From Tenacibaculum sp. M341 (GTDB lineage: Bacteria; Bacteroidota; Bacteroidia; Flavobacteriales; Flavobacteriaceae): a stretch of 64,000 bases of DNA. Each line of letters begins with the position of its first letter. Position 1 is the first letter of the stretch. Made by a program: the position numbers and the translations under genes. Below the pieces are notes generated by a model that ran no database searches, had not been told where the DNA came from, and worked only from the letters and a program-made list of their open reading frames with translations. Shown here piece after piece: positions 15,549 to 24,973 of the stretch. The DNA is taken from assembly GCF_004337695.1 (NCBI RefSeq), contig NZ_SJXJ01000002.1, positions 248,001 to 312,000 of the forward strand. Direction: 5' to 3'.

Positions 15549-16651
15549 ATAATTAATTTGTAATCATCTTTATTCGATACAAAGTCTAGTTCAGAAACAT
15601 CTATAACCAATACATTAAGGTCTTGCTGAGTTTTTATAAAGTTAACATAACCATCGTGTATTTTTTGTAAATAATCAGCTTCAATATTTTGCTCGTACTC
15701 TCTTCCTCTTTTTTTAATGTTTTGTAATAATCTATCTGTATTTTGATATAAATACACGTATAAATCTGGTTTTACAATTTCTTTGTACATTAAATCAAAC
15801 ATCTTTCTATACAAAGTATATTCATCATTTTGAAGTGTAACTTGTGCAAAAATTAATGACTTAAAAATATAATAATCAGAAATAATAAAGTTCTTGAATA
15901 AATCAAACTGCGCTAAATCATCAGAAAGCTGTTGATAGCGGTCAGCAAGAAAGCTCATTTCTAAAGGAAAAGCATAACGCTCTTCATCATTATAAAATTT
16001 AGGTAAAAAAGGATTTTCAGCAAAACGTTCTAATACAACTTTAGCATTAAAATCGTCCGACATCATCTTGGTTAATGTTGTTTTCCCTGCTCCAATATTT
16101 CCTTCAATAGCAATGTAGTTGTATTTCTCAGAAATGGTTACAGGTCTAATTAAAGTTTCATCAGTAGTTATTATTTCTGATGTATCATCGCAATTTGTTA
16201 AACAATGAATAATTTTTTTTCTTTCAATAGGATGAATTACCGAAGAAGCTATATCATTTAGAGGAACTAGAACAAATTTACGTTGTAACATTCTTGGATG
16301 TGGAACTATCAAATCCTTTTCAAAGATAATTTCATCGTCGAAAAGTAAAATATCTAAATCAATAGTTCTATTGCTATACCCTTCTTTATTAGTTCTAACT
16401 CTACCTAATCTACTTTCAATTTCAAGAAGTTTTTTAATAAGATTCTCAGGAGAAATACTGGTTGAAACTTTAATACAAGTATTTAAAAAATCATTGCCTT
16501 CAAAACCAAATGCAGGAGTTTTATAAACTTTTGCTATTTTTAAAACATTACCAATTTCATCTGCAATAATATCAATTGCAGTTTGAAGATTTTTTAATTT
16601 ATCACCTTCATTGCTCCCTAAAGATAGATATGTAAAACGCTGTATTTTCAA
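15521..16651 (-). CDS. folK: Fusion of HPPK (FolK) and deoxynucleoside kinase
   Basis: Residues 1-160 are 6-hydroxymethyl-7,8-dihydropterin pyrophosphokinase of folate synthesis, with LSLGSNEGDK near 9-18 and the magnesium-binding DLDILLFD at 98-105. Residues 168-376 are a deoxynucleoside kinase of the dCK/dGK type, with P-loop GNIGAGKTT at 174-182, the ERFAENPF motif and KRGREYE lid motif. The two enzymes act in unrelated pathways; the fusion is known in Bacteroidota genomes. The start codon is TTG at 16651; no upstream in-frame ATG was found in the bases I checked and the family core begins almost immediately. A separate stand-alone kinase is encoded at 44030-44644. Confidence 0.9.
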   Translation of the reverse strand: MKIQRFTYLSLGSNEGDKLKNLQTAIDIIADEIGNVLKIAKVYKTPAFGFEGNDFLNTCIKVSTSISPENLIKKLLEIESRLGRVRTNKEGYSNRTIDLDILLFDDEIIFEKDLIVPHPRMLQRKFVLVPLNDIASSVIHPIERKKIIHCLTNCDDTSEIITTDETLIRPVTISEKYNYIAIEGNIGAGKTTLTKMMSDDFNAKVVLERFAENPFLPKFYNDEERYAFPLEMSFLADRYQQLSDDLAQFDLFKNFIISDYYIFKSLIFAQVTLQNDEYTLYRKMFDLMYKEIVKPDLYVYLYQNTDRLLQNIKKRGREYEQNIEADYLQKIHDGYVNFIKTQQDLNVLVIDVSELDFVSNKDDYKLIIKKIKEYTP

Positions 16652-16735
16652 TGTTTTTATTTGGAAACAAAGTAACGAAACATAAGCAAGAATGTTTTTA
16701 AAAAAATAATATATTTTTTATACTAAAAAGAGTAC

Positions 16736-16752
16736 ATAAACGTTACGTTTAT
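16736..16752. promoter_or_regulatory. 17-bp palindrome before the beta-helix protein gene
   Basis: ATAAACGT (16736-16743) and ACGTTTAT (16745-16752) form a perfect inverted repeat around one T, 16 bp upstream of the start codon. The size suits a dimeric regulator; which one is unknown. Confidence 0.5.
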
Positions 16753-16768
16753 TTAATTCCTTAATCAT

Positions 16769-18916
16769 ATGACAATCAATAAATCAAACGTATTGTTTAT
16801 TTTCTGTTTGGTGTTTTCAATGCCTTTTTTAGTAGCTCAAAATACTTTTTATGTAGCCACTAACGGAAATGATAGCAATTCAGGAACCAAAACTAGTCCT
16901 TTTAAAACTTTTAACAGAGCTATGTCTCAAATGACTCCGGGTAGTACTTGTATTATTAGAGGAGGAACTTACGATGAAAGATTAGTAGTAAGTAAAGACG
17001 GTACAGTAGGAAATTATCTGACTTTTAAAGCAGAAGATGGAGAACGTGTAGAGGTTAAAGCAACCAAAGTTATCAATGGTTGGCAAGCTCATGCTGGTAG
17101 TATTTATAAAACAACTGTAGACATGTCTTTAGGCGAACGATTCAGAAGTATTTACCATTATGGTGAGTATATGGATTTAGCTAGATGGCCAAATAATACA
17201 GATGATGATAGATGGACGATAGATTGTAAATTTATTGATAGTGGAGGAAGTGACTTTTTTGAGCTTACCGATGTCCCTAATTTTGATTGGACTGGTGGAT
17301 ATGTTTATTATTTAGGAGGACATTCAGGTACAAGTTGGATAAGAGAAATAACGAGTAGTTCAACAACTAGAATAGAACATGTAGGAGTAGATATCACTAA
17401 ATGGCCTTTTGATCCACATAATCCAACAATTTTACGAAATGGTCATAGAGGTCAATTGTACTTATTTAATAAATTAGAAGCTTTAGATCATGCAAATGAA
17501 TGGTATTATGATGACGCTACTAATACTTTGTATTTTCAAACGTCAGATGGTAATATTCCTGAAGATGATTCCGTAGAATATACAACTCATAGATATACTT
17601 CAGAAATTAATGGTGATTATGTAAAAGTTGAAGGAATTGAGTTTTTTGGAGGCGGAATTAAGGTGAAGGGAGATTTCAATATCATTGAAAATAATAAAAT
17701 ATCACACGCTATAGAAGGTTTTGCAGATGCTTCACAAACTAGTGGTGCTAGTGTAGGAGACGCAGCTATAGAAGTGTTGGGTGAAAGTACTGTTGTAAGA
17801 GGTTGTACAATTAATCATTCTTCATTTAATGGAATTATTGTTAATAATTGGGCAGATGCTCATAATTCAATAATAGAAAAGAATACCATTTCTAATGTAA
17901 ATTATGTAGGAATTCATACAACACCAATTAGGTCAACAGCAAATAATGTAAAAGTTTTAAAGAATACTGTTTTCAATTCAGGTAGAGATGGTATTTATGT
18001 GAGCGGCGATAATTGTGAGGTTGCTTACAATGATGTGTCTAAAGCTCAATTGATAAATGCTGATTCAGGAGTGTTTTACACGGTAGGAAATGATGATTTA
18101 AAAGGAACGGAAATACACCATAATTGGTTTCATGATTCTAAGCCACCGTCATTTGCAGGAACTAAAGCAGCAGGAATTTATTTAGATAATAATAGTAAAG
18201 GATATGTCGTACACCACAATGTAGTATGGAATGTGTCTTGGTCTGCATATCAAGTAAATTGGGCGAATTGGAATTTAGATTTTTTCCATAATACTATTTG
18301 GAATGCTGAAAGAGCTTCAGATTCATGGGTAAACGGATATGAACAGAAAAACAATAGGGTATATAATAATTATTCTAATGTTGGAGATTGGTTTACTGTT
18401 ACTGGTTTTGAAATGCAAGACAATTTAATTGATGCTACTTCACCGTTAGAAGATCCGGATGCATTGAATTTTATGCCTATAGATGGTAGTGCAGTAGTTG
18501 ATATGGGAAGAGTTATTTCTGGATTCAGTAAAATATTTAAAGGAGCTGCACCAGATATTGGAGCTTACGAACGAGGAGGTACTCCATGGACAGCTGGTAT
18601 AAACGCTATTGAAGATACTGGAAGTAATACTTTGAGTACAGAGGATAATATCGTTAAAGATGATATTGTTGGAGTTTTATATCCGAATCCGGTAAAAGAT
18701 AAATTTAGCATTTTGTTAAAAGATTCATTTGATAGAAAAGGAGCGTTAGTAGAAATTTATTCTGTTTTAGGAGCTAAAATAGCTTCTTATGATGTAGAGG
18801 ATTTTATAAAAGATGATAAGCTTACTCTTTCTATGACAGATTTATCTGCGGGTAATTATATTGTTAAACTAGTTTCTCAACAAGGAACTAACAATAAGAT
18901 TTTTGTAAAAGAATAA
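16769..18916 (+). CDS. Secreted right-handed beta-helix protein with T9SS sorting domain
   Basis: The 715-residue protein has a signal peptide (about 1-23, ending LVAQ). Residues 25-70 hold the opening common to parallel beta-helix polysaccharide-active proteins (FYVATNGNDSNSGTKTSPFKT, followed by a GGTYDE turn). Repeated coils with N-rich turns fill about 290-540. The last 85 residues form a type A T9SS sorting domain beginning VLYPNPVKDKF and ending IVKLVSQQ plus a basic tail. A polysaccharide lyase or related glycan-active role is likely, but catalytic residues cannot be assigned by eye, so no PL family is given. It is expressed alone between terminators. Confidence 0.8.
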   Translation: MTINKSNVLFIFCLVFSMPFLVAQNTFYVATNGNDSNSGTKTSPFKTFNRAMSQMTPGSTCIIRGGTYDERLVVSKDGTVGNYLTFKAEDGERVEVKATKVINGWQAHAGSIYKTTVDMSLGERFRSIYHYGEYMDLARWPNNTDDDRWTIDCKFIDSGGSDFFELTDVPNFDWTGGYVYYLGGHSGTSWIREITSSSTTRIEHVGVDITKWPFDPHNPTILRNGHRGQLYLFNKLEALDHANEWYYDDATNTLYFQTSDGNIPEDDSVEYTTHRYTSEINGDYVKVEGIEFFGGGIKVKGDFNIIENNKISHAIEGFADASQTSGASVGDAAIEVLGESTVVRGCTINHSSFNGIIVNNWADAHNSIIEKNTISNVNYVGIHTTPIRSTANNVKVLKNTVFNSGRDGIYVSGDNCEVAYNDVSKAQLINADSGVFYTVGNDDLKGTEIHHNWFHDSKPPSFAGTKAAGIYLDNNSKGYVVHHNVVWNVSWSAYQVNWANWNLDFFHNTIWNAERASDSWVNGYEQKNNRVYNNYSNVGDWFTVTGFEMQDNLIDATSPLEDPDALNFMPIDGSAVVDMGRVISGFSKIFKGAAPDIGAYERGGTPWTAGINAIEDTGSNTLSTEDNIVKDDIVGVLYPNPVKDKFSILLKDSFDRKGALVEIYSVLGAKIASYDVEDFIKDDKLTLSMTDLSAGNYIVKLVSQQGTNNKIFVKE

Positions 18917-18945
18917 TTCTTTAATACACAAATAAGAAACAAAAA

Positions 18946-18973
18946 AATCGTCAATTAATATTGACGATTTTTT
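18946..18973. terminator. Bidirectional terminator between the beta-helix gene and pnp
   Basis: ATCGTCAA (18947-18954) pairs with TTGACGAT (18961-18968). T-runs on one side and A-runs on the other allow it to end both convergent transcripts. Confidence 0.85.
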
Positions 18974-18998
18974 ATTTGAATATAATTTATAATGCTTT

Positions 18999-21236
18999 TT
19001 AAGCATCTTTTTTCTCTGGTCTAGGTTTTCTATCATCACGACGTCTATCACCTCCGCGATTTCTATTATCACCTCTTCCCTTGTTGTCATTATTTCTAGG
19101 TTTTGGAGCATATCCTTCTGGCTTTGGTAATAAAGCTTTACGAGATACTTTCTCTTTTCTAGTTTTAGGATCAATACCAAAGTATTTTACATCTAAGATA
19201 TCTCCCATATTTACGACATCTGTAACATTATTTGTACGTTCCCAAGCTAATTCGCTTACGTGTAATAATACCTCGTTTCCAGGCGCTTCAGTGTATTCTA
19301 CAACAGCACCGAACTCAAGTATTTTTATAACTTTAACTTCGTAAACAGAACCTCTCTCTGGTTTAAATAACATTGCTTCAATTTTAGCAATTACTTTATC
19401 AATACCTTCTTGGTTAGTTCCTAATATTTCAACAATACCTTCTTCAGTAACAGGATCTTCATTAATAACAATAGTAGTTTCTGTATCTTTTTGAAGTTCT
19501 TGAATGTGTTTACCACCAGGACCAATAAATGCTCCAATCATATCGTTAGGAATAACTCTATTTACCATCTTAGGAGCATGAGATTTTACATCTGCATTAG
19601 GAGTAGCAATAGTATCAGTTAATTTTTCTAAGATATGTAAACGTCCATCACGAGCCTGTTTTAATGCTTTAACTAAGATTTCGTAAGAAAGACCTTTAAT
19701 CTTAATATCCATTTGACAAGCAGTAATACCTTCAGCAGTACCAGTTACTTTAAAGTCCATATCACCTAAATGATCTTCGTCTCCTAATATATCAGATAAA
19801 ACAGCATAACGATCACCATCAGAAATTAATCCCATTGCAATACCAGATACTGGTTTTTTCATTTGAACACCAGCGTCCATTAATGCCATAGTACCAGAAC
19901 AAACTGTAGCCATAGAAGAAGAACCATTTGATTCTAATACTTCTGATACTACACGAACTGTGTAAGGACAATCATCAGGAATCATTCCTTTTAATGCACG
20001 TTGTGCCAAGTTTCCATGACCAATTTCACGACGAGAAGTACCTCTTAAAGGTCTTGCCTCACCAGTTGAAAAAGGAGGGAAGTTATAATGTAAGTAAAAA
20101 CGTTCTTCGTCTTGAACAGTTGGAGAATCAATCATGTTAGCGTCTCTAGATGTACCTAAAGTAACAGTTGCTAATGCTTGAGTTTCCCCACGAGTAAATA
20201 TAGATGAACCATGAGTTCTTGGTAAATAATCTACTTCACACCAAATAGGACGAATATCAGTAGTAGTACGACCGTCTAAACGTAATCCTTCATTTAAAGT
20301 TAAATCACGAACAGCAGCTTTGTGAGCTTTACCAAAATATTTACCAATTAAATCACCATATTCTTCAACTTCTTCTTCGGTAAACATTGCTATTACTTCT
20401 TCTTTTACTTCAGAAAAAGCTAAACCTCTTTCTTGTTTAGAAGTTCCTTTTTTAGCAATATCATAGCACTTTTGATATGTAGCTTCTTTTATTTTAATTT
20501 CAAGTTCTTCGTTTGTAGCTTCACCTTCATACTCACGAGTTTCTTTTTTACCAACAGCTTCTGTTAAAGCTATTTGGGCAGCACACTGAACTTTAATAGC
20601 TTCATGAGCAAACTTAATAGCATCAGCCATTTCTTCTTCAGAAACTTCATCCATTTCACCTTCTACCATCGCAACTGAGTCAGCAGATGCACCAATCATC
20701 ATATCCATATCAGCTTGCTTTAACTGATCGAAACTTGGATTGATTACAAACTCTCCATTAATTCGGGCAACACGTACTTCTGAAATTGGAGCTTCAAAAG
20801 GAATATCAGATAATTGTATTGCAGTAGAAGCAGCTAAACCAGCTAAAGCGTCTGGCATAACCTCTGGGTCATGAGACATTAATTGAATCATAACTTGTGT
20901 TTCAGCATGATAATCCTTAGGAAATAAAGGACGTAAAACACGATCTACTAAACGCATGGTTAATATTTCGTCATTACTTGGTCTTGCTTCACGCTTCATA
21001 AAACCACCAGGATAGCGCCCAGCAGCAGCAAACTTTTCTCTGTAATCTACAGTCAAAGGTAAAAAATCAATACCTGGATTTGCAGTTCTTGCAGATACCA
21101 CAGTTGCTAATAACATTGTGTCTCCCATTTTTACAACAACAGAACCATCTGCTTGCTTTGCTAATTTTCCTGTCTCTAGTGTGATGGTTCTTCCATCTCC
21201 AAGTTCAATGACTTGGTTAAATACTTTTGGAATCAT
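18999..21236 (-). CDS. pnp: Polyribonucleotide nucleotidyltransferase (PNPase)
   Basis: PNPase is the phosphorolytic 3'-5' exoribonuclease of RNA turnover. Two RNase PH-like domains occupy about 1-225 and 325-550, joined by a helical domain. A KH domain contains [14 protein letters not shown] near 573-587, and an S1 domain follows at about 640-700 ([20 protein letters not shown]). An arginine- and aspartate-rich tail ([15 protein letters not shown]) ends the protein. The length of 745 residues is typical of Bacteroidota. rpsO lies upstream on the same strand, as in many bacteria, but with its own terminator between. Confidence 0.97.
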   Translation of the reverse strand: MIPKVFNQVIELGDGRTITLETGKLAKQADGSVVVKMGDTMLLATVVSARTANPGIDFLPLTVDYREKFAAAGRYPGGFMKREARPSNDEILTMRLVDRVLRPLFPKDYHAETQVMIQLMSHDPEVMPDALAGLAASTAIQLSDIPFEAPISEVRVARINGEFVINPSFDQLKQADMDMMIGASADSVAMVEGEMDEVSEEEMADAIKFAHEAIKVQCAAQIALTEAVGKKETREYEGEATNEELEIKIKEATYQKCYDIAKKGTSKQERGLAFSEVKEEVIAMFTEEEVEEYGDLIGKYFGKAHKAAVRDLTLNEGLRLDGRTTTDIRPIWCEVDYLPRTHGSSIFTRGETQALATVTLGTSRDANMIDSPTVQDEERFYLHYNFPPFSTGEARPLRGTSRREIGHGNLAQRALKGMIPDDCPYTVRVVSEVLESNGSSSMATVCSGTMALMDAGVQMKKPVSGIAMGLISDGDRYAVLSDILGDEDHLGDMDFKVTGTAEGITACQMDIKIKGLSYEILVKALKQARDGRLHILEKLTDTIATPNADVKSHAPKMVNRVIPNDMIGAFIGPGGKHIQELQKDTETTIVINEDPVTEEGIVEILGTNQEGIDKVIAKIEAMLFKPERGSVYEVKVIKILEFGAVVEYTEAPGNEVLLHVSELAWERTNNVTDVVNMGDILDVKYFGIDPKTRKEKVSRKALLPKPEGYAPKPRNNDNKGRGDNRNRGGDRRRDDRKPRPEKKDA

Positions 21237-21299
21237 AAAATGTCTTCTAAAAATTTAATTTGTTTTGTGTGTTGTTGTGTTGTTGTTGTGTGTTGTTCC
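21237..21299 (-). promoter_or_regulatory. CA-rich unstructured leader of pnp
   Basis: On the transcribed strand, 21259-21299 reads as runs of CAA and ACA units almost free of G and T. Such a leader cannot fold and may assist translation where Shine-Dalgarno signals are weak. A role in pnp control is inference. Confidence 0.4.
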
Positions 21300-21363
21300 A
21301 ATGGAAGTAAATGAATACTTATTTATAAGAATTGTAATAGGTTACAATAATTATTGCTAAAAT

Positions 21364-21390
21364 AAAAAAGAGGCAGGAATTTCCTGCCTC
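21364..21390 (-). terminator. Terminator of rpsO
   Basis: GAGGCAGGAA and TTCCTGCCTC form a perfect palindrome (21370-21390) followed on the minus strand by a T-run (21364-21369). It lies 13 bp after the rpsO stop. Confidence 0.88.
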
Positions 21391-21402
21391 TTTTTGTAAG
21401 GT

Positions 21403-21672
21403 TTATTTTCTGATACCTAATTCTTTGATAATCGCACGATATCTGTTGATCTCTTTTTTCTTTAGATAATCTAATAGGCTTCTACGCTTACCTACCATTT
21501 TTACTAACGAACGCTCAGTATTATAATCTTTACGATTTTTCTTTAAGTGCTCTGTTAAGTGATTAATTCTAAAAGTGAATAAAGCAATCTGTGCTTCAGC
21601 TGTTCCAGAATCGTTAGCACCTTTACCGTGCTTTGCGAAAATTTCTTGTTTTACTTCTTTAGTTAAATACAT
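21403..21672 (-). CDS. rpsO: 30S ribosomal protein S15
   Basis: S15 binds 16S rRNA and nucleates assembly of the 30S platform. The 89-residue length and the segments DSGTAEAQIALFT, HLKKNRKDYNTERSLVKMVGKRRSLLDYLKK and the terminal RYRAIIKELGIRK-like end are diagnostic. It has its own promoter (21723-21730) and terminator, and pnp lies downstream. Confidence 0.97.
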   Translation of the reverse strand: MYLTKEVKQEIFAKHGKGANDSGTAEAQIALFTFRINHLTEHLKKNRKDYNTERSLVKMVGKRRSLLDYLKKKEINRYRAIIKELGIRK

Positions 21673-21722
21673 ACCAATATTGTTTAAATGATTTTAATGT
21701 ACCAATGATTTCATTGAAGTTG

Positions 21723-21730
21723 CAAATGTA
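21723..21730 (-). promoter_or_regulatory. rpsO promoter -7 element
   Basis: The minus strand reads TACATTTG, a full match to TAnnTTTG, 51 bp upstream of the rpsO start codon. Confidence 0.6.
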
Positions 21731-21897
21731 CAATTATTTTTTCTAACATAATACTATTAAGAAGATATTAAATAGTTGTTGTTATAAAGTAAAGGTTTTT
21801 GGATTGTTTTTTCTAACGAATGATGAATGAAATGTTTAAGATTAAACCTTTTAAACTTTTACAAGTCAAAGCAATATGACTTTAAATACTATTTATT

Positions 21898-22728
21898 ATG
21901 ACACGAAATGTTTTAAAATTAGGAGTTCTATTAATTAGTGGAGTATTCTTTTTTATCTCTTGTTCAGATGATAACGTGAATGCTACAAGCAACTTGCTTC
22001 CTGAAGAGGTGCAAAGTGTTATTTTGGTTGATGACTTAACATCAGATATTAATAATTTAATTGATGATGATGCTTTTTTAATAGCTGGAAAAGAAGAGGT
22101 AAGTAATAAAAGTGTAGAAGATGACTGTGTAATAAGAGCTGTTGAAATAGATGATGCTAATGGAACTAAAACTGTTACGTTAGATTTTGGTGATGGTTGT
22201 ACAGGAAAAAGAGGACGTGAGTTAAAGGGAAAGATTGTTATAGAATACACAGAAACAGCAAATGAATTTTCTAAAGAAATTACATTTATTGACTTTTCTG
22301 TTGATGGTCATCAAATATCAGGAACTAAGTCAGTAAACAAAATTCAAGAGAATGCTAGTGGGAACAAAGAAGCTACTCATGTTGTAAATATTGTAACAAC
22401 ATTGTCTACAGGCGAAGTATTAACACTTGAAGGAACAAGGGTGAGAGAGAAAATAGCGGGAAGTGATACTGACGAAAGAGGTGATGATGTTTATTTAATC
22501 TCAGGAAACTGGCGTTTTGTTAATAAAGATGGTGTTGAAGTTATTGTTACTATTGTTGATGAATTAAGAAGAGAATATGCTTGTAAATATATTGTGAGTG
22601 GATCAAAAGAAATATCTAAAGATGGTGTAAAAAGTACTTTAGATTTTGGAGACGGTACTTGTGATAACAAAGCAACTCTTACCGATGAAAACGGAAACTC
22701 AAGCGAAATTACATTAAGAAGGAGATAG
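21898..22728 (+). CDS. Lipoprotein of unknown function
   Basis: The 276-residue protein has an SPII signal with a hydrophobic stretch ending FFFISC, lipidated at about residue 22. The mature part contains two similar segments, TLDFGDGC near residue 98 and TLDFGDGTC near residue 250, suggesting a duplicated beta-rich domain, each with a nearby cysteine. No enzyme motif is seen. Similar lipoproteins are frequent in Flavobacteriia but I cannot assign a function. It is a single-gene unit ended by the hairpin at 22761-22784. Confidence 0.7.
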   Translation: MTRNVLKLGVLLISGVFFFISCSDDNVNATSNLLPEEVQSVILVDDLTSDINNLIDDDAFLIAGKEEVSNKSVEDDCVIRAVEIDDANGTKTVTLDFGDGCTGKRGRELKGKIVIEYTETANEFSKEITFIDFSVDGHQISGTKSVNKIQENASGNKEATHVVNIVTTLSTGEVLTLEGTRVREKIAGSDTDERGDDVYLISGNWRFVNKDGVEVIVTIVDELRREYACKYIVSGSKEISKDGVKSTLDFGDGTCDNKATLTDENGNSSEITLRRR

Positions 22729-22760
22729 AGAGTATAGTTTTATAACTATTGTATTGAAAG

Positions 22761-22784
22761 AAACCCAGCTAAAAAGCTGGGTTT
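22761..22784. terminator. Hairpin between convergent lipoprotein and protease genes
   Basis: AAACCCAGCT (22761-22770) pairs with AGCTGGGTTT (22775-22784) around AAAA. The T-run is short on both strands, but the position between two convergent genes supports a shared terminator. Confidence 0.7.
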
Positions 22785-22809
22785 AATCAAAATTAAAGCA
22801 CAATGATTA

Positions 22810-24087
22810 TTAATGAATAAAAGAGTAGACATTCTTTTTTTTATAACTAAGTTGAAAAAACTCATAAGAACCTAATCTAGTTCTATCACAGGTAACACCT
22901 CTACTATCTCCGTTGTTAGAACTTACATATTTGTTGTTAGGTCCTTTAATAGCAACCCCTTTATTCCTAAACTCTAATTTAAATTGTTGAAGTCCGCCTA
23001 TGTACGTTCCGTCACATAGTACTTTATTGTCAGGTTTGACAGTTAAATATTTACCATTAAATCCTTTTAAAGCTACTTTTCCTCCAGGCAATCCAATAAT
23101 TCTAAAATGTTCTAAAGTTCGTGCACTTGTTCTATCAAATTTAGGACCATTGGTGTTTGGTACTCCTTCATTAGAACTTAAGAACCTGTTATTATTCCCT
23201 TTGATAGTTATCACATCATATGTTTGTGGATACATTTTTTTTAAGGCTAGCTTATCATTTGTAGATAAGGCGCTTCTATTGGTAGAGTAGGTAGAGCCAT
23301 CTTTTTTGGTAATAGTAGGTTTTCCATTTGCTGAAAAAGCATAAGAGCTATATAACATTATGCTAGAAAAATCAAAAGGTGTGTATTCTTTTCCATCTCT
23401 ACCTCTTTCTTTGTAGGTTTGAAAGTTATGTTCTTTACCGCTTTTAATATTAGCAGTATTAATCGTGATTGTTTTATTTCTATCTACTCTAGATTGTTCG
23501 TGCCATAAACCAATTGCGTGTCCAATTTCATGAATGACAGTTCCTGTATTGCAACCACTAGCTAATGTGATGTATTGTCTACTGCCCGTTCTTCCAACAG
23601 AAGAAGAACAACCGTCTCCTTTTCTAAAAGTTATATAAGCGTTACTTACAGGAGAAACAGCTTCTCGTCTAACAAAAGCTAAATTAGTTCTAGCTTCTAC
23701 ATGTGCAATTGCATTAAATATTCTACTAGTACTAGGAACATCAGAATTAATATTAAAATACACGATGTTTTTAGGCCATCTTCCACCAGTTCTACCTGTA
23801 CCTTTTATTTTATTTGAATGATTACGTTCTAGTTGTTTTTGGGTAAATACAATATCACCTTCAACAATGTATTCGTCTCCATATTTTTCTGCAGATAAAG
23901 TTTGATTATTAAATACAATATCTACTATTTCATCAAAGTTTTCATTAGGATGTGCTAATTCAACTTCACTGTTTATATTGTTGGGTATTTGTTCAATACT
24001 TTCGTTTTCTGTATTACATGATAGTAATAGAGTTCCTGTAAAAGCAAATGTTAAAGCTTTTACAGTGATATGTTTAGATAAATTCAT
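22810..24087 (-). CDS. Astacin-like metalloprotease lipoprotein with C-terminal beta-trefoil-like domain
   Basis: The 425-residue protein starts with an SPII signal ending LLLSC (C24). A catalytic domain spans about 100-285. The zinc motif HEIGHAIGLWHE at 186-197 is the astacin (M12A) form, and SIMLYS serves as the Met-turn. Residues 290-425 carry three related repeats of the type ITIKGNNNRFLSS and VAIKGPNNKYVSS, resembling fascin/RICIN-like beta-trefoils that bind glycans or filaments. Residues 40-100 may be a propeptide. The gene follows the thioredoxin-like lipoprotein gene by 30 bp and is probably in its operon. The substrate is unknown. Confidence 0.85.
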   Translation of the reverse strand: MNLSKHITVKALTFAFTGTLLLSCNTENESIEQIPNNINSEVELAHPNENFDEIVDIVFNNQTLSAEKYGDEYIVEGDIVFTQKQLERNHSNKIKGTGRTGGRWPKNIVYFNINSDVPSTSRIFNAIAHVEARTNLAFVRREAVSPVSNAYITFRKGDGCSSSVGRTGSRQYITLASGCNTGTVIHEIGHAIGLWHEQSRVDRNKTITINTANIKSGKEHNFQTYKERGRDGKEYTPFDFSSIMLYSSYAFSANGKPTITKKDGSTYSTNRSALSTNDKLALKKMYPQTYDVITIKGNNNRFLSSNEGVPNTNGPKFDRTSARTLEHFRIIGLPGGKVALKGFNGKYLTVKPDNKVLCDGTYIGGLQQFKLEFRNKGVAIKGPNNKYVSSNNGDSRGVTCDRTRLGSYEFFQLSYKKKNVYSFIH

Positions 24088-24117
24088 ATTTATTTTAGAG
24101 GTTTATTTTTGTGAATG

Positions 24118-24717
24118 CTATACTTTTATTTGAATAAAAAGCTGTTCTAATTCTTGTAAGGAAAATAAGCCATCTCTATTTTTCTGAATAAAGTTTTTGT
24201 CGTCTAACAACATAATTGTTGGAGTGCCTGTAATTTTATAATCTATAAAAACAGCATCGTTAGCAGATAGCATATCAAAATGATATTTTTTTTCTGAAGT
24301 GATTTCTTTTAATTGTTCAAGATTTGTGTCGTACTGTATGGTTACAATGTAAAAATCATCTTTATATTTTTTTGCAAACTTTTCTAATTCAGGATAAAAA
24401 GCGATACAATGATCACAAGTTCTATCTGTAAATACTAATAACTTTTTCTTATGCTTTAATAAATCATTCGTAGTTACAGTTTTACCATTTTTATTTAGTA
24501 AATTAAATTCGGGTGCAAACTCATTTTCTAGTGGAGTAATGACGCTAATTTTTTCTTGTTTTAGAATTGTATCAGAAATAATTTCGATGCTGTTATTTTG
24601 ATAATTGTGAGCAGCTTTTTCAGATGATTTTTTTTCAGAAAGCTTACAAGAAGAAAGGATAATAAGAATTATTAAAGCTAAAAAAACTCTTTTCTTTTGA
24701 GAAAGAATAGTTTTCAT
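24118..24717 (-). CDS. Thioredoxin-fold lipoprotein (TlpA/ResA-like)
   Basis: The protein has 199 residues with an SPII signal ending LSSC (C24), so it is anchored in an envelope membrane facing the periplasm or surface. The thioredoxin fold covers about 65-199, with the redox motif CDHC at residues 101-104 and the cis-proline segment TGTPTIMLLDD near 165. The role is probably thiol oxidoreduction in the envelope. It sits 30 bp upstream of the astacin-like gene, so it may support folding of that protease or of a neighbouring exported protein, which is inference. Confidence 0.82.
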   Translation of the reverse strand: MKTILSQKKRVFLALIILIILSSCKLSEKKSSEKAAHNYQNNSIEIISDTILKQEKISVITPLENEFAPEFNLLNKNGKTVTTNDLLKHKKKLLVFTDRTCDHCIAFYPELEKFAKKYKDDFYIVTIQYDTNLEQLKEITSEKKYHFDMLSANDAVFIDYKITGTPTIMLLDDKNFIQKNRDGLFSLQELEQLFIQIKV

Positions 24718-24749
24718 TTTAAGAGATTTAGATTAAGAGGACTTTTGGT

Positions 24750-24858
24750 AAAAAAAGTCACTGAAGTAAAATAAGGCTTAAATTAACTATTGAAAAATGT
24801 TTATCAACGCGTAAGAGTTGTTGATCGAACTTTATTAATATATTTTACTGTCAGTGAC
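24750..24858 (-). ncRNA. Large inverted-repeat structure upstream of the thioredoxin-like gene
   Basis: On the minus strand the arm at 24858-24841 (GTCACTGACAGTAAAATA) pairs with that at 24773-24757 with a single-base bulge. They enclose about 67 nt with an inner 6-bp hairpin (ATCAAC/GTTGAT, 24803-24825). Seven T follow at 24756-24750, 33 bp before the thioredoxin-like start codon. It could be an attenuator, a small RNA or a second terminator for the upstream gene. Confidence 0.4.
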
Positions 24859-24906
24859 CTTACATTTATAAAGGGATTAAAAAAATAATTGATTACTCCT
24901 TCGAGT

Positions 24907-24940
24907 AAACTACTTCAGATAATAATATCTAAAGTAGTTT
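24907..24940. terminator. Hairpin after the pore-former-like gene
   Basis: AAACTACTT pairs with AAGTAGTTT, then AGATA with TATCT after a single mismatch. There is no long T-run. It lies 34 bp beyond the stop of the gene at 24974-26077, so it is its likely 3' end. Confidence 0.6.
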
Positions 24941-24973
24941 CTTGGCCTAGTAATAAAAATTACTCATAATCAA

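Noticed and set aside
21259-21299. The GT/CA-rich tract as a phase-variable microsatellite
   Set aside because: The units are irregular mixtures of CAA and ACA rather than a uniform repeat, and it lies in the leader of an essential-type housekeeping gene.
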